Positions 49,333-56,516 of a DNA stretch of 64,000 nt are shown here, in pieces. The position numbers and the translations under genes are program-made. The DNA is taken from contig NZ_AWSQ01000001.1 in NCBI RefSeq assembly GCF_000498575.2, positions 973,914-1,037,913 of the forward strand, written 5' to 3'. The notes below the pieces were generated by a model, which saw only the letters and a program-made list of their open reading frames with translations, did not search any database and was not told where the DNA came from. Source of the stretch: Pseudomonas taeanensis MS-3. Lineage in GTDB: Bacteria; Pseudomonadota; Gammaproteobacteria; Pseudomonadales; Pseudomonadaceae. Position 1 is the first letter of the stretch. Every line of letters begins with the position of its first letter.

Positions 49333-50487
49333 ATGCCCCTGCCTTCCTTCAAAGAGCAATTCGCTGCGCTGATCGCCGCGCCTTCGGTGAGCTGCACCCA
49401 GGCGCATTGGGACCAATCCAACCGCCCGGTGATCGAGTTGCTCTCCAGCTGGCTCGGTGACCTCGGCTTCGCCTGCGATGTGCAGCAAGTCAGCCCCGGT
49501 AAATTCAACTTGCTGGCCAGCTATGGCAGCGGCCCTGGCGGCCTGGTCCTGGCTGGGCACAGCGACACCGTGCCATTCGACGCCGCGTTATGGCAGACCG
49601 ACCCGCTCAAACTCACCGAACGCGATGGTCGCTGGATCGGCCTCGGCAGCTGCGACATGAAGGGTTTTTTCGCCCTGATCATCGAGGCTGTGCAGCCCTT
49701 GTTGACCCAGTCGTTCCAGCAACCCCTGCTGATCCTCGCCACCTGTGACGAGGAAAGCTCGATGTCCGGGGCGCGTGCCCTGGCCGACGCCGGACGGCCG
49801 TTGGGTCGGGCGGCGGTGATCGGCGAGCCGACCGGGCTCAAGCCGATCCGCCTGCACAAGGGGGTGATGATGGAGCGCATCGACATCCTCGGCCAGAGTG
49901 GCCATTCCTCCGACCCCGCCCTCGGCCATAGTGCGCTGGAAGCGATGCAGGCGGTGATGGGCGAGCTGCTGCAGTTGCGCCAACAATGGCAGCGGGACTA
50001 CCGCAATCCGCAGTTCAGTGTGCCGCAGCCGACGCTTAACCTCGGCTGTATCCACGGTGGCGACAACCCCAATCGCATCTGCGGTCAGTGCTCGCTGGAG
50101 TTCGACCTGCGCCCGTTACCGGGCATGCAGCCCGAGGCGCTGCGTGCGGCGATCAGGCAGAAGCTGCAACCGCTGGCTGAACAGCATCAGGTCAAGATCG
50201 ACTTCGCTCCGCTGTTTCCCAGCGTGCCGCCGTTCGAGCAGGCCGCCGATGCCGAGCTGGTGCGGGTGGCCGAGCGGCTCACCGGGCATGCGGCGGCGGC
50301 GGTGGCATTCGCCACCGAAGCGCCTTATCTTCAGCAACTTGGCTGCGAGACCCTGGTGCTCGGCCCCGGCGACATCGACTGCGCCCATCAGCCGGGCGAG
50401 TTCCTGGAAATGTCACGCCTTGAGCCAACTGTGCGTCTGTTACGTGAGTTGATCCACCACTACTGTTTGCAACCTGTGAAAGCCTGA
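49333..50487 (+). CDS. argE: Acetylornithine deacetylase
   Basis: 384 aa. M20 metallopeptidase family: LVLAGHSDTVPFD (first zinc His and bridging Asp) near residue 73, WIGLGSCDMKGFFALI near 103 and CDEESSMSGA (catalytic Glu) near 140. It removes the acetyl group from N-acetylornithine to give ornithine. The Arg-rich minigene and argA follow on the same strand. Confidence 0.93.
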   Translation: MPLPSFKEQFAALIAAPSVSCTQAHWDQSNRPVIELLSSWLGDLGFACDVQQVSPGKFNLLASYGSGPGGLVLAGHSDTVPFDAALWQTDPLKLTERDGRWIGLGSCDMKGFFALIIEAVQPLLTQSFQQPLLILATCDEESSMSGARALADAGRPLGRAAVIGEPTGLKPIRLHKGVMMERIDILGQSGHSSDPALGHSALEAMQAVMGELLQLRQQWQRDYRNPQFSVPQPTLNLGCIHGGDNPNRICGQCSLEFDLRPLPGMQPEALRAAIRQKLQPLAEQHQVKIDFAPLFPSVPPFEQAADAELVRVAERLTGHAAAAVAFATEAPYLQQLGCETLVLGPGDIDCAHQPGEFLEMSRLEPTVRLLRELIHHYCLQPVKA

Positions 50488-50499
50488 AGGGGAGTCCTG

Positions 50500-50520
50500 A
50501 TGCTGCTGCGACGACGCTAG
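50500..50520 (+). CDS. Arginine-rich minigene, possible leader peptide of argA
   Basis: Six codons: ATG CTG CTG CGA CGA CGC TAG (Met-Leu-Leu-Arg-Arg-Arg). A strong ribosome site AAGGGGAG ends seven bases before the ATG, directly after the argE stop. CGA codons are rare and slow in pseudomonads. ACGACGCT within it can pair with AGCGTTGT at 50542-50549 (one G-U), overlapping a second hairpin. This fits a leader peptide that senses Arg-tRNA ahead of argA. The role is inferred; I know of no described case. Confidence 0.5.
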   Translation: MLLRRR

Positions 50521-50524
50521 TTAC

Positions 50525-50543
50525 CTTCTCTCAGCGCGAGAAG
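50525..50543 (+). promoter_or_regulatory. Hairpin in argA leader
   Basis: CTTCTC-TCAGCGC-GAGAAG, followed by CGTTGTTTTC. Its 3' arm shares two bases with the alternative pairing made by the minigene's Arg codons, so the two structures exclude each other at the base. Confidence 0.4.
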
Positions 50544-50588
50544 CGTTGTTTTCACCTTTACTTTCGTCATTGCTCTACAGGCTCTTAC

Positions 50589-51887
50589 ATGCACGACTAC
50601 GTTAACTGGCTGCGTCACGCCTCGCCCTATATCAATGCCCACCGCGACTGCACCTTTGTGGTCATGCTGCCGGGCGAGGGCGTTGCCCACCCGAATTTCG
50701 GCAATATCGTCCACGATCTGGTGCTGTTGCACAGCCTCGGCGTACGCCTGGTGCTGGTGCACGGATCGCGCTCGCAAATCGAGGCGCGCCTGACGGCGCG
50801 CGGCTTGACCCCGCATTTTCACCGCGATCTGCGGGTCACCGACGGGCCAACCCTGGAGTGCGTAATCGACGCGGTCGGCCAACTGCGTATCGCCATCGAG
50901 GCGCGCCTGTCGATGGACATGGCCGCCTCGCCGATGCAGGGCGCACGCCTGCGCGTGGCCAGCGGCAACTTCGTCACCGCGCGGCCGATCGGCGTGGTCG
51001 ACGGCATCGACTATCACCACACCGGCGAGGTACGTCGGGTCGACCGTAAAGGCATCGGCCGGCTGCTCGACGAGCGCAGCATTGTGCTGCTGTCGTCGCT
51101 GGGCTATTCGCCCACCGGGGAAATCTTCAACCTGTCCTGCGAGGACGTGGCCACCCGTGCGGCCATCGACCTGGGCGCCGACAAGCTGTTGTTGTTCGGC
51201 GCCGAGTCCGGTCTGCTCGACGAGACGGGCAGGCTGGTGCGCGAGCTGCGTCCGCAACAGGTGCCGCAGCATCTGCAGCGGCTGAACGGTAGCTATCAGG
51301 CCGAATTGCTCGATGCCGCCGCCCAGGCCTGCACTGGCGGGGTGCGGCGCAGTCATATCGTCAGCTATACCGAGGATGGCGCGCTGCTCAGCGAACTGTT
51401 CACCCGTGCCGGCAACGGCACCCTGGTGGCGCAAGAGCAGTTCGAATCCCTGCGCGAGGCGACAATCGAGGATGTCGGCGGCTTGATCGAACTGATCAGT
51501 CCGCTGGAAGAACAGGGCATCCTGGTGCGCCGTTCGCGCGAGGTGCTGGAGCGCGAGATCGAGCAGTTCAGCATCGTCGAGCGCGAAGGGTTGATCATCG
51601 CCTGCGCCGCGCTCTACCAGATCGCCGACTCGGACTACGGCGAACTGGCCTGCCTGGCGGTCAACCCGGCCTACCGCCACGGCGGCCGTGGCGACGAACT
51701 GCTCGCGCGGATCGAGGAACGGGCGCGGGCTCAGGGCTTGAAGCACCTGTTCGTGCTCACCACCCGCACCGCCGACTGGTTCCGCGAGCGCGGCTTCGTG
51801 CCCAGCAGCGTCGAGCGCCTGCCTGCCGCCCGCGCCTCGCTGTACAACTTCCAGCGCAATTCCAAGGTGTTCGAGAAGGCGTTGTAG
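50589..51887 (+). CDS. argA: N-acetylglutamate synthase
   Basis: 432 aa. N-terminal amino-acid-kinase domain (about 1-285, with VVMLPGEGVAHPNFGNIVHDLVLLHSLGVRLVLVHGSR), which binds the feedback inhibitor arginine, and C-terminal GNAT domain (ELACLAVNPAYRHGGRGDELLARIEE). First committed step of arginine synthesis. Last backbone gene before the type VI island. Confidence 0.95.
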   Translation: MHDYVNWLRHASPYINAHRDCTFVVMLPGEGVAHPNFGNIVHDLVLLHSLGVRLVLVHGSRSQIEARLTARGLTPHFHRDLRVTDGPTLECVIDAVGQLRIAIEARLSMDMAASPMQGARLRVASGNFVTARPIGVVDGIDYHHTGEVRRVDRKGIGRLLDERSIVLLSSLGYSPTGEIFNLSCEDVATRAAIDLGADKLLLFGAESGLLDETGRLVRELRPQQVPQHLQRLNGSYQAELLDAAAQACTGGVRRSHIVSYTEDGALLSELFTRAGNGTLVAQEQFESLREATIEDVGGLIELISPLEEQGILVRRSREVLEREIEQFSIVEREGLIIACAALYQIADSDYGELACLAVNPAYRHGGRGDELLARIEERARAQGLKHLFVLTTRTADWFRERGFVPSSVERLPAARASLYNFQRNSKVFEKAL

Positions 51888-51964
51888 CGCGGCGATGTGA
51901 TCTGGCGGCGGCCAACATTGCATTCAGAAGGATTGGCTGATCCCTGTGGTTCGGGGGCAAACCA

Positions 51965-53026
51965 TCAGTCCGTATATTCCACATGCCGCGCCATCAAGTT
52001 GGGGCGGGACAGCGTGTCTATAGCGCCGATGCGGCTGAGTGTGTCCTTGAGCTTGGTCTTGAAGCTGTCGTCGTCCATGTCGATCCAGTAACGCGGGTTG
52101 CGGCCGCTGCGTTGATCGTGCGCGGCGGTAACCGGGTCCAGCGGGCGGTACTTCTCCAGGCTGGGGACGTCCGGCAGCGGCCGGCTGGTGTCCATGTAGT
52201 TCTGCAAGAAGTCCCACAGGGCAAAGTGCGGCTCGGCCAAGCTGTCCATCGGCACCAGATCAGCGAGGCTGAACTTGATATCGCGGTAGCGGTGGGCCAG
52301 GTACAGAAAGTTCATCGGCAAGCCCTGGCGGTCAGGGTGGGTAGAGAGGTAGGCGTCGAACTCATAAAAGGGCGCGACAATCTCGCCGATGCTGCCGTGT
52401 TTTTTGTATGCGCCGTTATTGTCGTAGTCGAACAGCGTGACCATGCCGCTGCGGCGGTTGAACTCCCAAAGCGGCCCGCGCGATGGGCGGAGCCACCACT
52501 TGGGGAGGAAGCGGATCACGAAAGAACCCAGCGCCCAGCAGAGCAACGGCACTCCAAGAAACCAAGAGTAATACTCAATTAAAGATCTCTTGGTAAAAAA
52601 CCAAAGTGATTGATGCGAGGAAGATGCCATCATGAAATGGATGGGTACTGAAAGTACGAAGAGCATAAGGAACATCCACTTCCCCCCCCCTTTCATGTAC
52701 AGCCAAAAATTAGATCTTGTGGACAGCGTTGCGAAACGATAATGCTCATGGTCGAAATGATCATGAAAGTCTAGGTGTTCAAGAGGCTTGGGGATGTACT
52801 GCCCTTTGGCCTTGAGTTCTTCTTGTTCTTTTTCCCATTTCTCCCAGAAACGCATGTCTTCCGGTGTCGTTCTTTCTAAGTAACGTCTGGGGGCAACCTC
52901 CTGGGTACCTCCCCAAGGCAGGCGCATTTTGGCCAGACGGCGAATCCACGAACATTCGGCCGCCGGTGGCTGATCCGGGATATGCCGAGTGTCGTAGGCG
53001 GTGCTTGCGTAGTGGCTGTGTTTCAT
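51965..53026 (-). CDS. DUF6708-like membrane protein, copy 3 (remnant cassette)
   Basis: 353 aa. Two membrane helices (MFLMLFVLSVPIHFMM near residue 118, YYSWFLGVPLLCWALGSFVI near 155). The C-terminal half (FYEFDAYLSTHPDRQG...ALWDFLQNYMDTSRPLPDVP...LDPVTAAHDQRSGRNPRYW) is clearly shared with the proteins at 54115 and 55308, with the same block order. Its start overlaps by one base (TAATG) an upstream fragment of an effector C terminus. It is probably the immunity or adaptor protein left from a deleted vgrG-effector cassette. That role is inferred. Confidence 0.75.
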   Translation of the reverse strand: MKHSHYASTAYDTRHIPDQPPAAECSWIRRLAKMRLPWGGTQEVAPRRYLERTTPEDMRFWEKWEKEQEELKAKGQYIPKPLEHLDFHDHFDHEHYRFATLSTRSNFWLYMKGGGKWMFLMLFVLSVPIHFMMASSSHQSLWFFTKRSLIEYYSWFLGVPLLCWALGSFVIRFLPKWWLRPSRGPLWEFNRRSGMVTLFDYDNNGAYKKHGSIGEIVAPFYEFDAYLSTHPDRQGLPMNFLYLAHRYRDIKFSLADLVPMDSLAEPHFALWDFLQNYMDTSRPLPDVPSLEKYRPLDPVTAAHDQRSGRNPRYWIDMDDDSFKTKLKDTLSRIGAIDTLSRPNLMARHVEYTD

Positions 53027-53391
53027 TAGTTGCGCTGACCTTGCTTGGCGGTGACTGTGACTTTCGCCAGCAGGGTCACTCCATGGGTTTGTTCGTCGGC
53101 CCAGAAGGGCTGGACGGTTTTTTCAAAGTCGGCGGCAATGTAACCGGCAAGGCCGGCGTTGGCGCCGCCATCATCAGCGCGGCTTACCGCATCCAGCTGG
53201 GTGGCCTCTGCGGCGATCACATCCGTTGCCTTGGCCACCCTGGGGGCTGGTGACGGGAACAGCCACTGACGTCCGGTATCGTCTGCCAAGCGAAACTGGG
53301 CGCGTACCGCCCTGCGATTAAAGGGGGCGAAGTGATTTATTTTTAACCAATTGGCATCTTGGCGGGCCTGAGTGCCGGCCAGCCAAGACAA
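53026..53391 (-). pseudogene. C-terminal fragment of a BTH_I2691-like effector
   Basis: 121 aa, TTG start. The stretch NRRAVRAQFRL...WLFPSPAPRV aligns with RLKVSAQFHL...LVLPQPTPKR in the last 90 residues of the intact effector at 56513-59815. The frame is closed upstream by a stop directly at the join with the vgrG fragment. It is best read as the tail of a second effector that lost its body, though it may still be translated ahead of the DUF6708 gene. Confidence 0.65.
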
Positions 53392-53395
53392 TCAA

Positions 53396-53506
53396 AATGC
53401 CATTGCCGACCTGATTGAACGCGAGGAAAGCGGCTTTGTGCAGCAGGCTTTCCAGATCAAGGTCAGGACGCTCACTGACCAGCTCCAGCTCGAAGAGCTG
53501 ACTGAT
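53396..53506 (-). pseudogene. vgrG fragment
   Basis: 37 codons in a frame that reads ISQLFELELVSERPDLDLES... and matches VgrG residues 32-70 from the intact gene at 59812-61902 at roughly three quarters of positions. The frame has a stop two codons upstream and changes to the effector frame just after it. It marks the left end of an internal deletion. Confidence 0.75.
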
Positions 53507-53554
53507 GCATTAGCTGCCCCCGAAGAAATCGTGGTCTGTTTCTGATATACACCT

Positions 53555-54079
53555 TCAAGGTTGGAATTTACGCAGCTTTCCAATGTTGTAGTTCATGTCG
53601 CTCAGCGACGGCTGCAGACTCACTAACAGGTTATCCAATCCTTGTCGGTTGAGATTTAGTGATAGCCGAAATTGCAGTTCATGCTTGGTTTCTAGCAAGA
53701 TACCGCGATCCCGCACCCACAACCATCCATCCTGGATATAACCGGAAATCGACTTAATATCGGATAATTTAATTTTCTCTTGAAACTCTACCAAATTATC
53801 CACAGTTGCCAAAATTCGAACTCCATCTTTGCGAAATTCCGCAGATAATTCGCCGATATCTTCGGGGCAGTTCGGCTTGGTCACCCATGCAATGAACAGG
53901 TACAGCACCAGGAACATCCCAGCGACAAGAACAGCATCTATCGGGCCAGAAAGTTTTGTGACAGCAGTAAACAGAAGTGCAATTGTTATTAATCCCGACG
54001 CATATTGAGGTTTTTTTGGTTTAGTCTCGGCAGGGCGGTAATATTTTTTGATGAGGTGATGGTCAAGCTTCTTGCTCAT
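53555..54079 (-). CDS. Small two-helix membrane protein, unknown
   Basis: 174 aa from ATG 54079, with AAGGA 11 bases upstream; a TTG start at 54118 would overlap the upstream gene by four bases. Two hydrophobic stretches (GLITIALLFTAVTKLSG, AVLVAGMFLVLYLFIAWV) are followed by a soluble domain (LVEFQEKIKLSDIKSISGYIQDGWLWVRDRG). GC content is visibly lower than in the backbone. It is in the type VI cassette after the second DUF6708 gene. I do not recognise the family. Confidence 0.65.
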   Translation of the reverse strand: MSKKLDHHLIKKYYRPAETKPKKPQYASGLITIALLFTAVTKLSGPIDAVLVAGMFLVLYLFIAWVTKPNCPEDIGELSAEFRKDGVRILATVDNLVEFQEKIKLSDIKSISGYIQDGWLWVRDRGILLETKHELQFRLSLNLNRQGLDNLLVSLQPSLSDMNYNIGKLRKFQP

Positions 54080-54114
54080 GAAATGTCGTTCCTTGATAAA
54101 TGTATCGATAATAC

Positions 54115-55179
54115 TCAACTACGATGGACATTATCGAAATCGTCGCCCCTGGGCGTGACCTGGATGCCTTTGGCTTCCTGCTGGCGATAGTAGGTTTCGA
54201 TGCTCAGGCTGGGGTCGATCCTAGTTTGGAGGATGCAGGGTTGCTGCTGCCACGGGTATTGTTGATTGCGTTTCATCGTCTCTGACTGCCCGCGGCTTTC
54301 CCAGGCACGATAAGGCATGTCGCGCTTGCTCTGGCGGTCATACTCGGCCGTGACCGGGTCGAGGTGGCGGAATTGTTCGAGTACCGGTAGCTCGGGTAGT
54401 GGCTGGCTTACATCCATATAGCGTTGCAGGCAGTCCCAGAAGGCCAGTGCTTCTTCCGGGGTGAGGCCCAATGGATGAAGCTTGCCGCCGAGAAATATTT
54501 CGCAATCGGCATAACGGTGATGCAACCACAGCGCCATGCCGCCACTGCCATGCGGCCCCGGGCGAAATTCCATGGTGGCGTCGAATTCATAAAACGGTGC
54601 CATGAACGGCTTACGAAAGCGCCGGGCGATGGTCACCATACCGGTTTGCCTATTGAACCCGCTGCCGTCGTATTTAAACAGCCGCAGATACAGATCCAGC
54701 AGAAAGTCGAAACCGACCACGCCCATAAAGATGGAGAAGGCCATAATCCCGCAAAACCAAAACAGATCGGTGCCGTAGCTGGACGTATTGTAAGTAAATA
54801 CCGCACTGAGCAGCGCCGTAGCCAAGCCAGCACCTACTTGAATCAAATAAGCCTTTAAAGTTTTCTCCCAATAGAGCCAACCGCTAACGCCGATCATCAG
54901 CAGAGCAAATAGTACCAGTATAAAATTAGGCAGCAGTGTATTCGGCAACAGGTCTATGGTCGCAAACATCCAGAAAAACCACGGAACCATAAATAAAGCT
55001 AAATACTTTAGGAAGGGTATCAATATAAGTAGCTTATTGAAGTTCTCGAAGCGCCAGCGCTGCTGATCGCAATACAGCTCAGTTTCTCCCGTGCGCTCGA
55101 CAAAGGTATGTTCATTGGCCTGCAGTTGCATATCGACCACCTGCCAGGGCTGCAAGTTGGCATAGTGGCCCCAACGCAA
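54115..55179 (-). CDS. DUF6708-like membrane protein, copy 2 (start uncertain)
   Basis: 354 aa from TTG 55179. The frame stays open upstream to the end of copy 1, and the extra residues (SPYTASAYNSTAIPIQPPHK) match the N terminus of copy 1, so the real protein is longer; but this part has no ATG, GTG or TTG in frame, only an ATA at 55305. Four membrane helices, then the shared C-terminal blocks (FYEFDATMEFRPGPHG...LAFWDCLQRYMDVSQPLPELP...LDPVTAEYDR). It follows copy 1 directly. The likely role is immunity or accessory to the effector; inferred. Confidence 0.75.
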   Translation of the reverse strand: MRWGHYANLQPWQVVDMQLQANEHTFVERTGETELYCDQQRWRFENFNKLLILIPFLKYLALFMVPWFFWMFATIDLLPNTLLPNFILVLFALLMIGVSGWLYWEKTLKAYLIQVGAGLATALLSAVFTYNTSSYGTDLFWFCGIMAFSIFMGVVGFDFLLDLYLRLFKYDGSGFNRQTGMVTIARRFRKPFMAPFYEFDATMEFRPGPHGSGGMALWLHHRYADCEIFLGGKLHPLGLTPEEALAFWDCLQRYMDVSQPLPELPVLEQFRHLDPVTAEYDRQSKRDMPYRAWESRGQSETMKRNQQYPWQQQPCILQTRIDPSLSIETYYRQQEAKGIQVTPRGDDFDNVHRS

Positions 55180-55307
55180 CTGGGTACGGCGCAGGTTGCT
55201 GCGGTTGGCATCCTGCTGCCACTTATGCGGTGGCTGGATCGGAATGGCAGTCGAGTTGTAGGCGCTTGCCGTATAAGGGCTTTGCTCTATTACGGGTGCA
55301 TTTATAG

Positions 55308-56516
55308 TTAGCCCCGGTGGATATTGTCGTAGTCATCGCCCTTGGGCGTGGCCTGGATGCCTTTAGCTTCCTGGCTGCGGTAGTAGGCTTCGATGCTCAG
55401 GCTGGGCTCGATCTTCGCCTGGAGAATGCAGGGGTGCTCTTGCCAGAGGTAGACGGCTAGTTTCTCTCGCAATTGCTTGCCCTCTTTGCGCGTCCAGGCT
55501 TGGGCATTGATATCACGCCAATAGCACGGTGGGCGGTTTGTCGTTGCATCGTGGGCGGCGGTCACCGGGTCGAGGTGGCGGCTTTGCTCCAGAATCGGCA
55601 TGTCTGGTAAGGGCTGCTGCACATCCATATAGCGTTGCAGGGTGTCCCAGAAGGCCAACAGGTTGGGTTTGTCCAGACCCAGGCTGTGCAGCTTGCCGGC
55701 CAGGCAGACCTTAGTGCTGGTGTAGCGGTGGTATAGCCACAGGGCATAGTCATGGCCGCCATGAGGCGTGACCATCAGCTGCATCACCGGATCGAACTCG
55801 TAGAAAGGCGCAACGAAGGGTTTACGCAAGCGCCGAGCGATAGCCAGGGTGCCCGCCTGGCGGCGGAACTCGCTGCCATCATGCTCGTAAAAGCGGGCAT
55901 AAAGCCCGAGCAAGGCATCGGCACCGATCAAGGCCATAAAGAACAGAAACATGCCCCACCAGAAGGCGGTTTGCTCAGCCCAGAAGCCCCAAAGCGCGCC
56001 ATGGTGCCAACTGATCACTGCGGCGGTTAACGCGGCCCCTGCGGCCATTAGCCAATAGGCATAGTGTTGTTTGCTGGTGCCAAAGAGAAACAGCGAGCCA
56101 AGGGCAACAACAACCATGGTCATAGTCGAAGTAAGTATTTCAGTATCACTTGCCCCTAAATCCAAAAGCATAATGAGCTTTGTCCCCCAAAAAAACCAAG
56201 GGAAGCCAAAACAACACCACTTAATTACGAATAACAGGTGCGGAATCTTGCTGATATTTTCAAAGCGCCAGCGCTGGGCATCGCAAAATATCCGCTGCGG
56301 GCGTTTTTCCCGTTCCTGCTGCTCATAGACCTTATGCAATTCGGCATTGAGCTGGTACTCCACCTCAGTGGCAGGGTCCAGCCCGGCATAGTGCCCCCAG
56401 TTCAGTGGGGTATGCATAAGGCCGGCGTGCTCGTCCTGGCTCGGCGGCAGATCCGGGATGCCGTCGGCACTGTAGGCACCGGGCCCATAGGGGATATTCG
56501 CTTGCTGCACACTCAT
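55308..56516 (-). CDS. DUF6708-like membrane protein, copy 1
   Basis: 402 aa from MSVQQANIPYG, the ATG overlapping the effector stop (ATGA). Four membrane helices (about 95-210), then the shared blocks (FYEFDPVMQLMVTPHG...LAFWDTLQRYMDVQQPLPDMP...LDPVTAAHDATTN) and a C-terminal ending shared closely with copy 2 (IEPSLSIEAYYRSQEAKGIQ). Tight coupling to the effector fits an immunity protein in the inner membrane, which would suit a pore-forming or membrane-acting toxin. Not shown directly. Confidence 0.78.
   Translation of the reverse strand: MSVQQANIPYGPGAYSADGIPDLPPSQDEHAGLMHTPLNWGHYAGLDPATEVEYQLNAELHKVYEQQEREKRPQRIFCDAQRWRFENISKIPHLLFVIKWCCFGFPWFFWGTKLIMLLDLGASDTEILTSTMTMVVVALGSLFLFGTSKQHYAYWLMAAGAALTAAVISWHHGALWGFWAEQTAFWWGMFLFFMALIGADALLGLYARFYEHDGSEFRRQAGTLAIARRLRKPFVAPFYEFDPVMQLMVTPHGGHDYALWLYHRYTSTKVCLAGKLHSLGLDKPNLLAFWDTLQRYMDVQQPLPDMPILEQSRHLDPVTAAHDATTNRPPCYWRDINAQAWTRKEGKQLREKLAVYLWQEHPCILQAKIEPSLSIEAYYRSQEAKGIQATPKGDDYDNIHRG

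Noticed and set aside
53392..53583. 63-aa minus-strand open frame rich in Ser/Trp
   Set aside because: The same bases in another frame encode an obvious VgrG piece, so this frame is not the gene.
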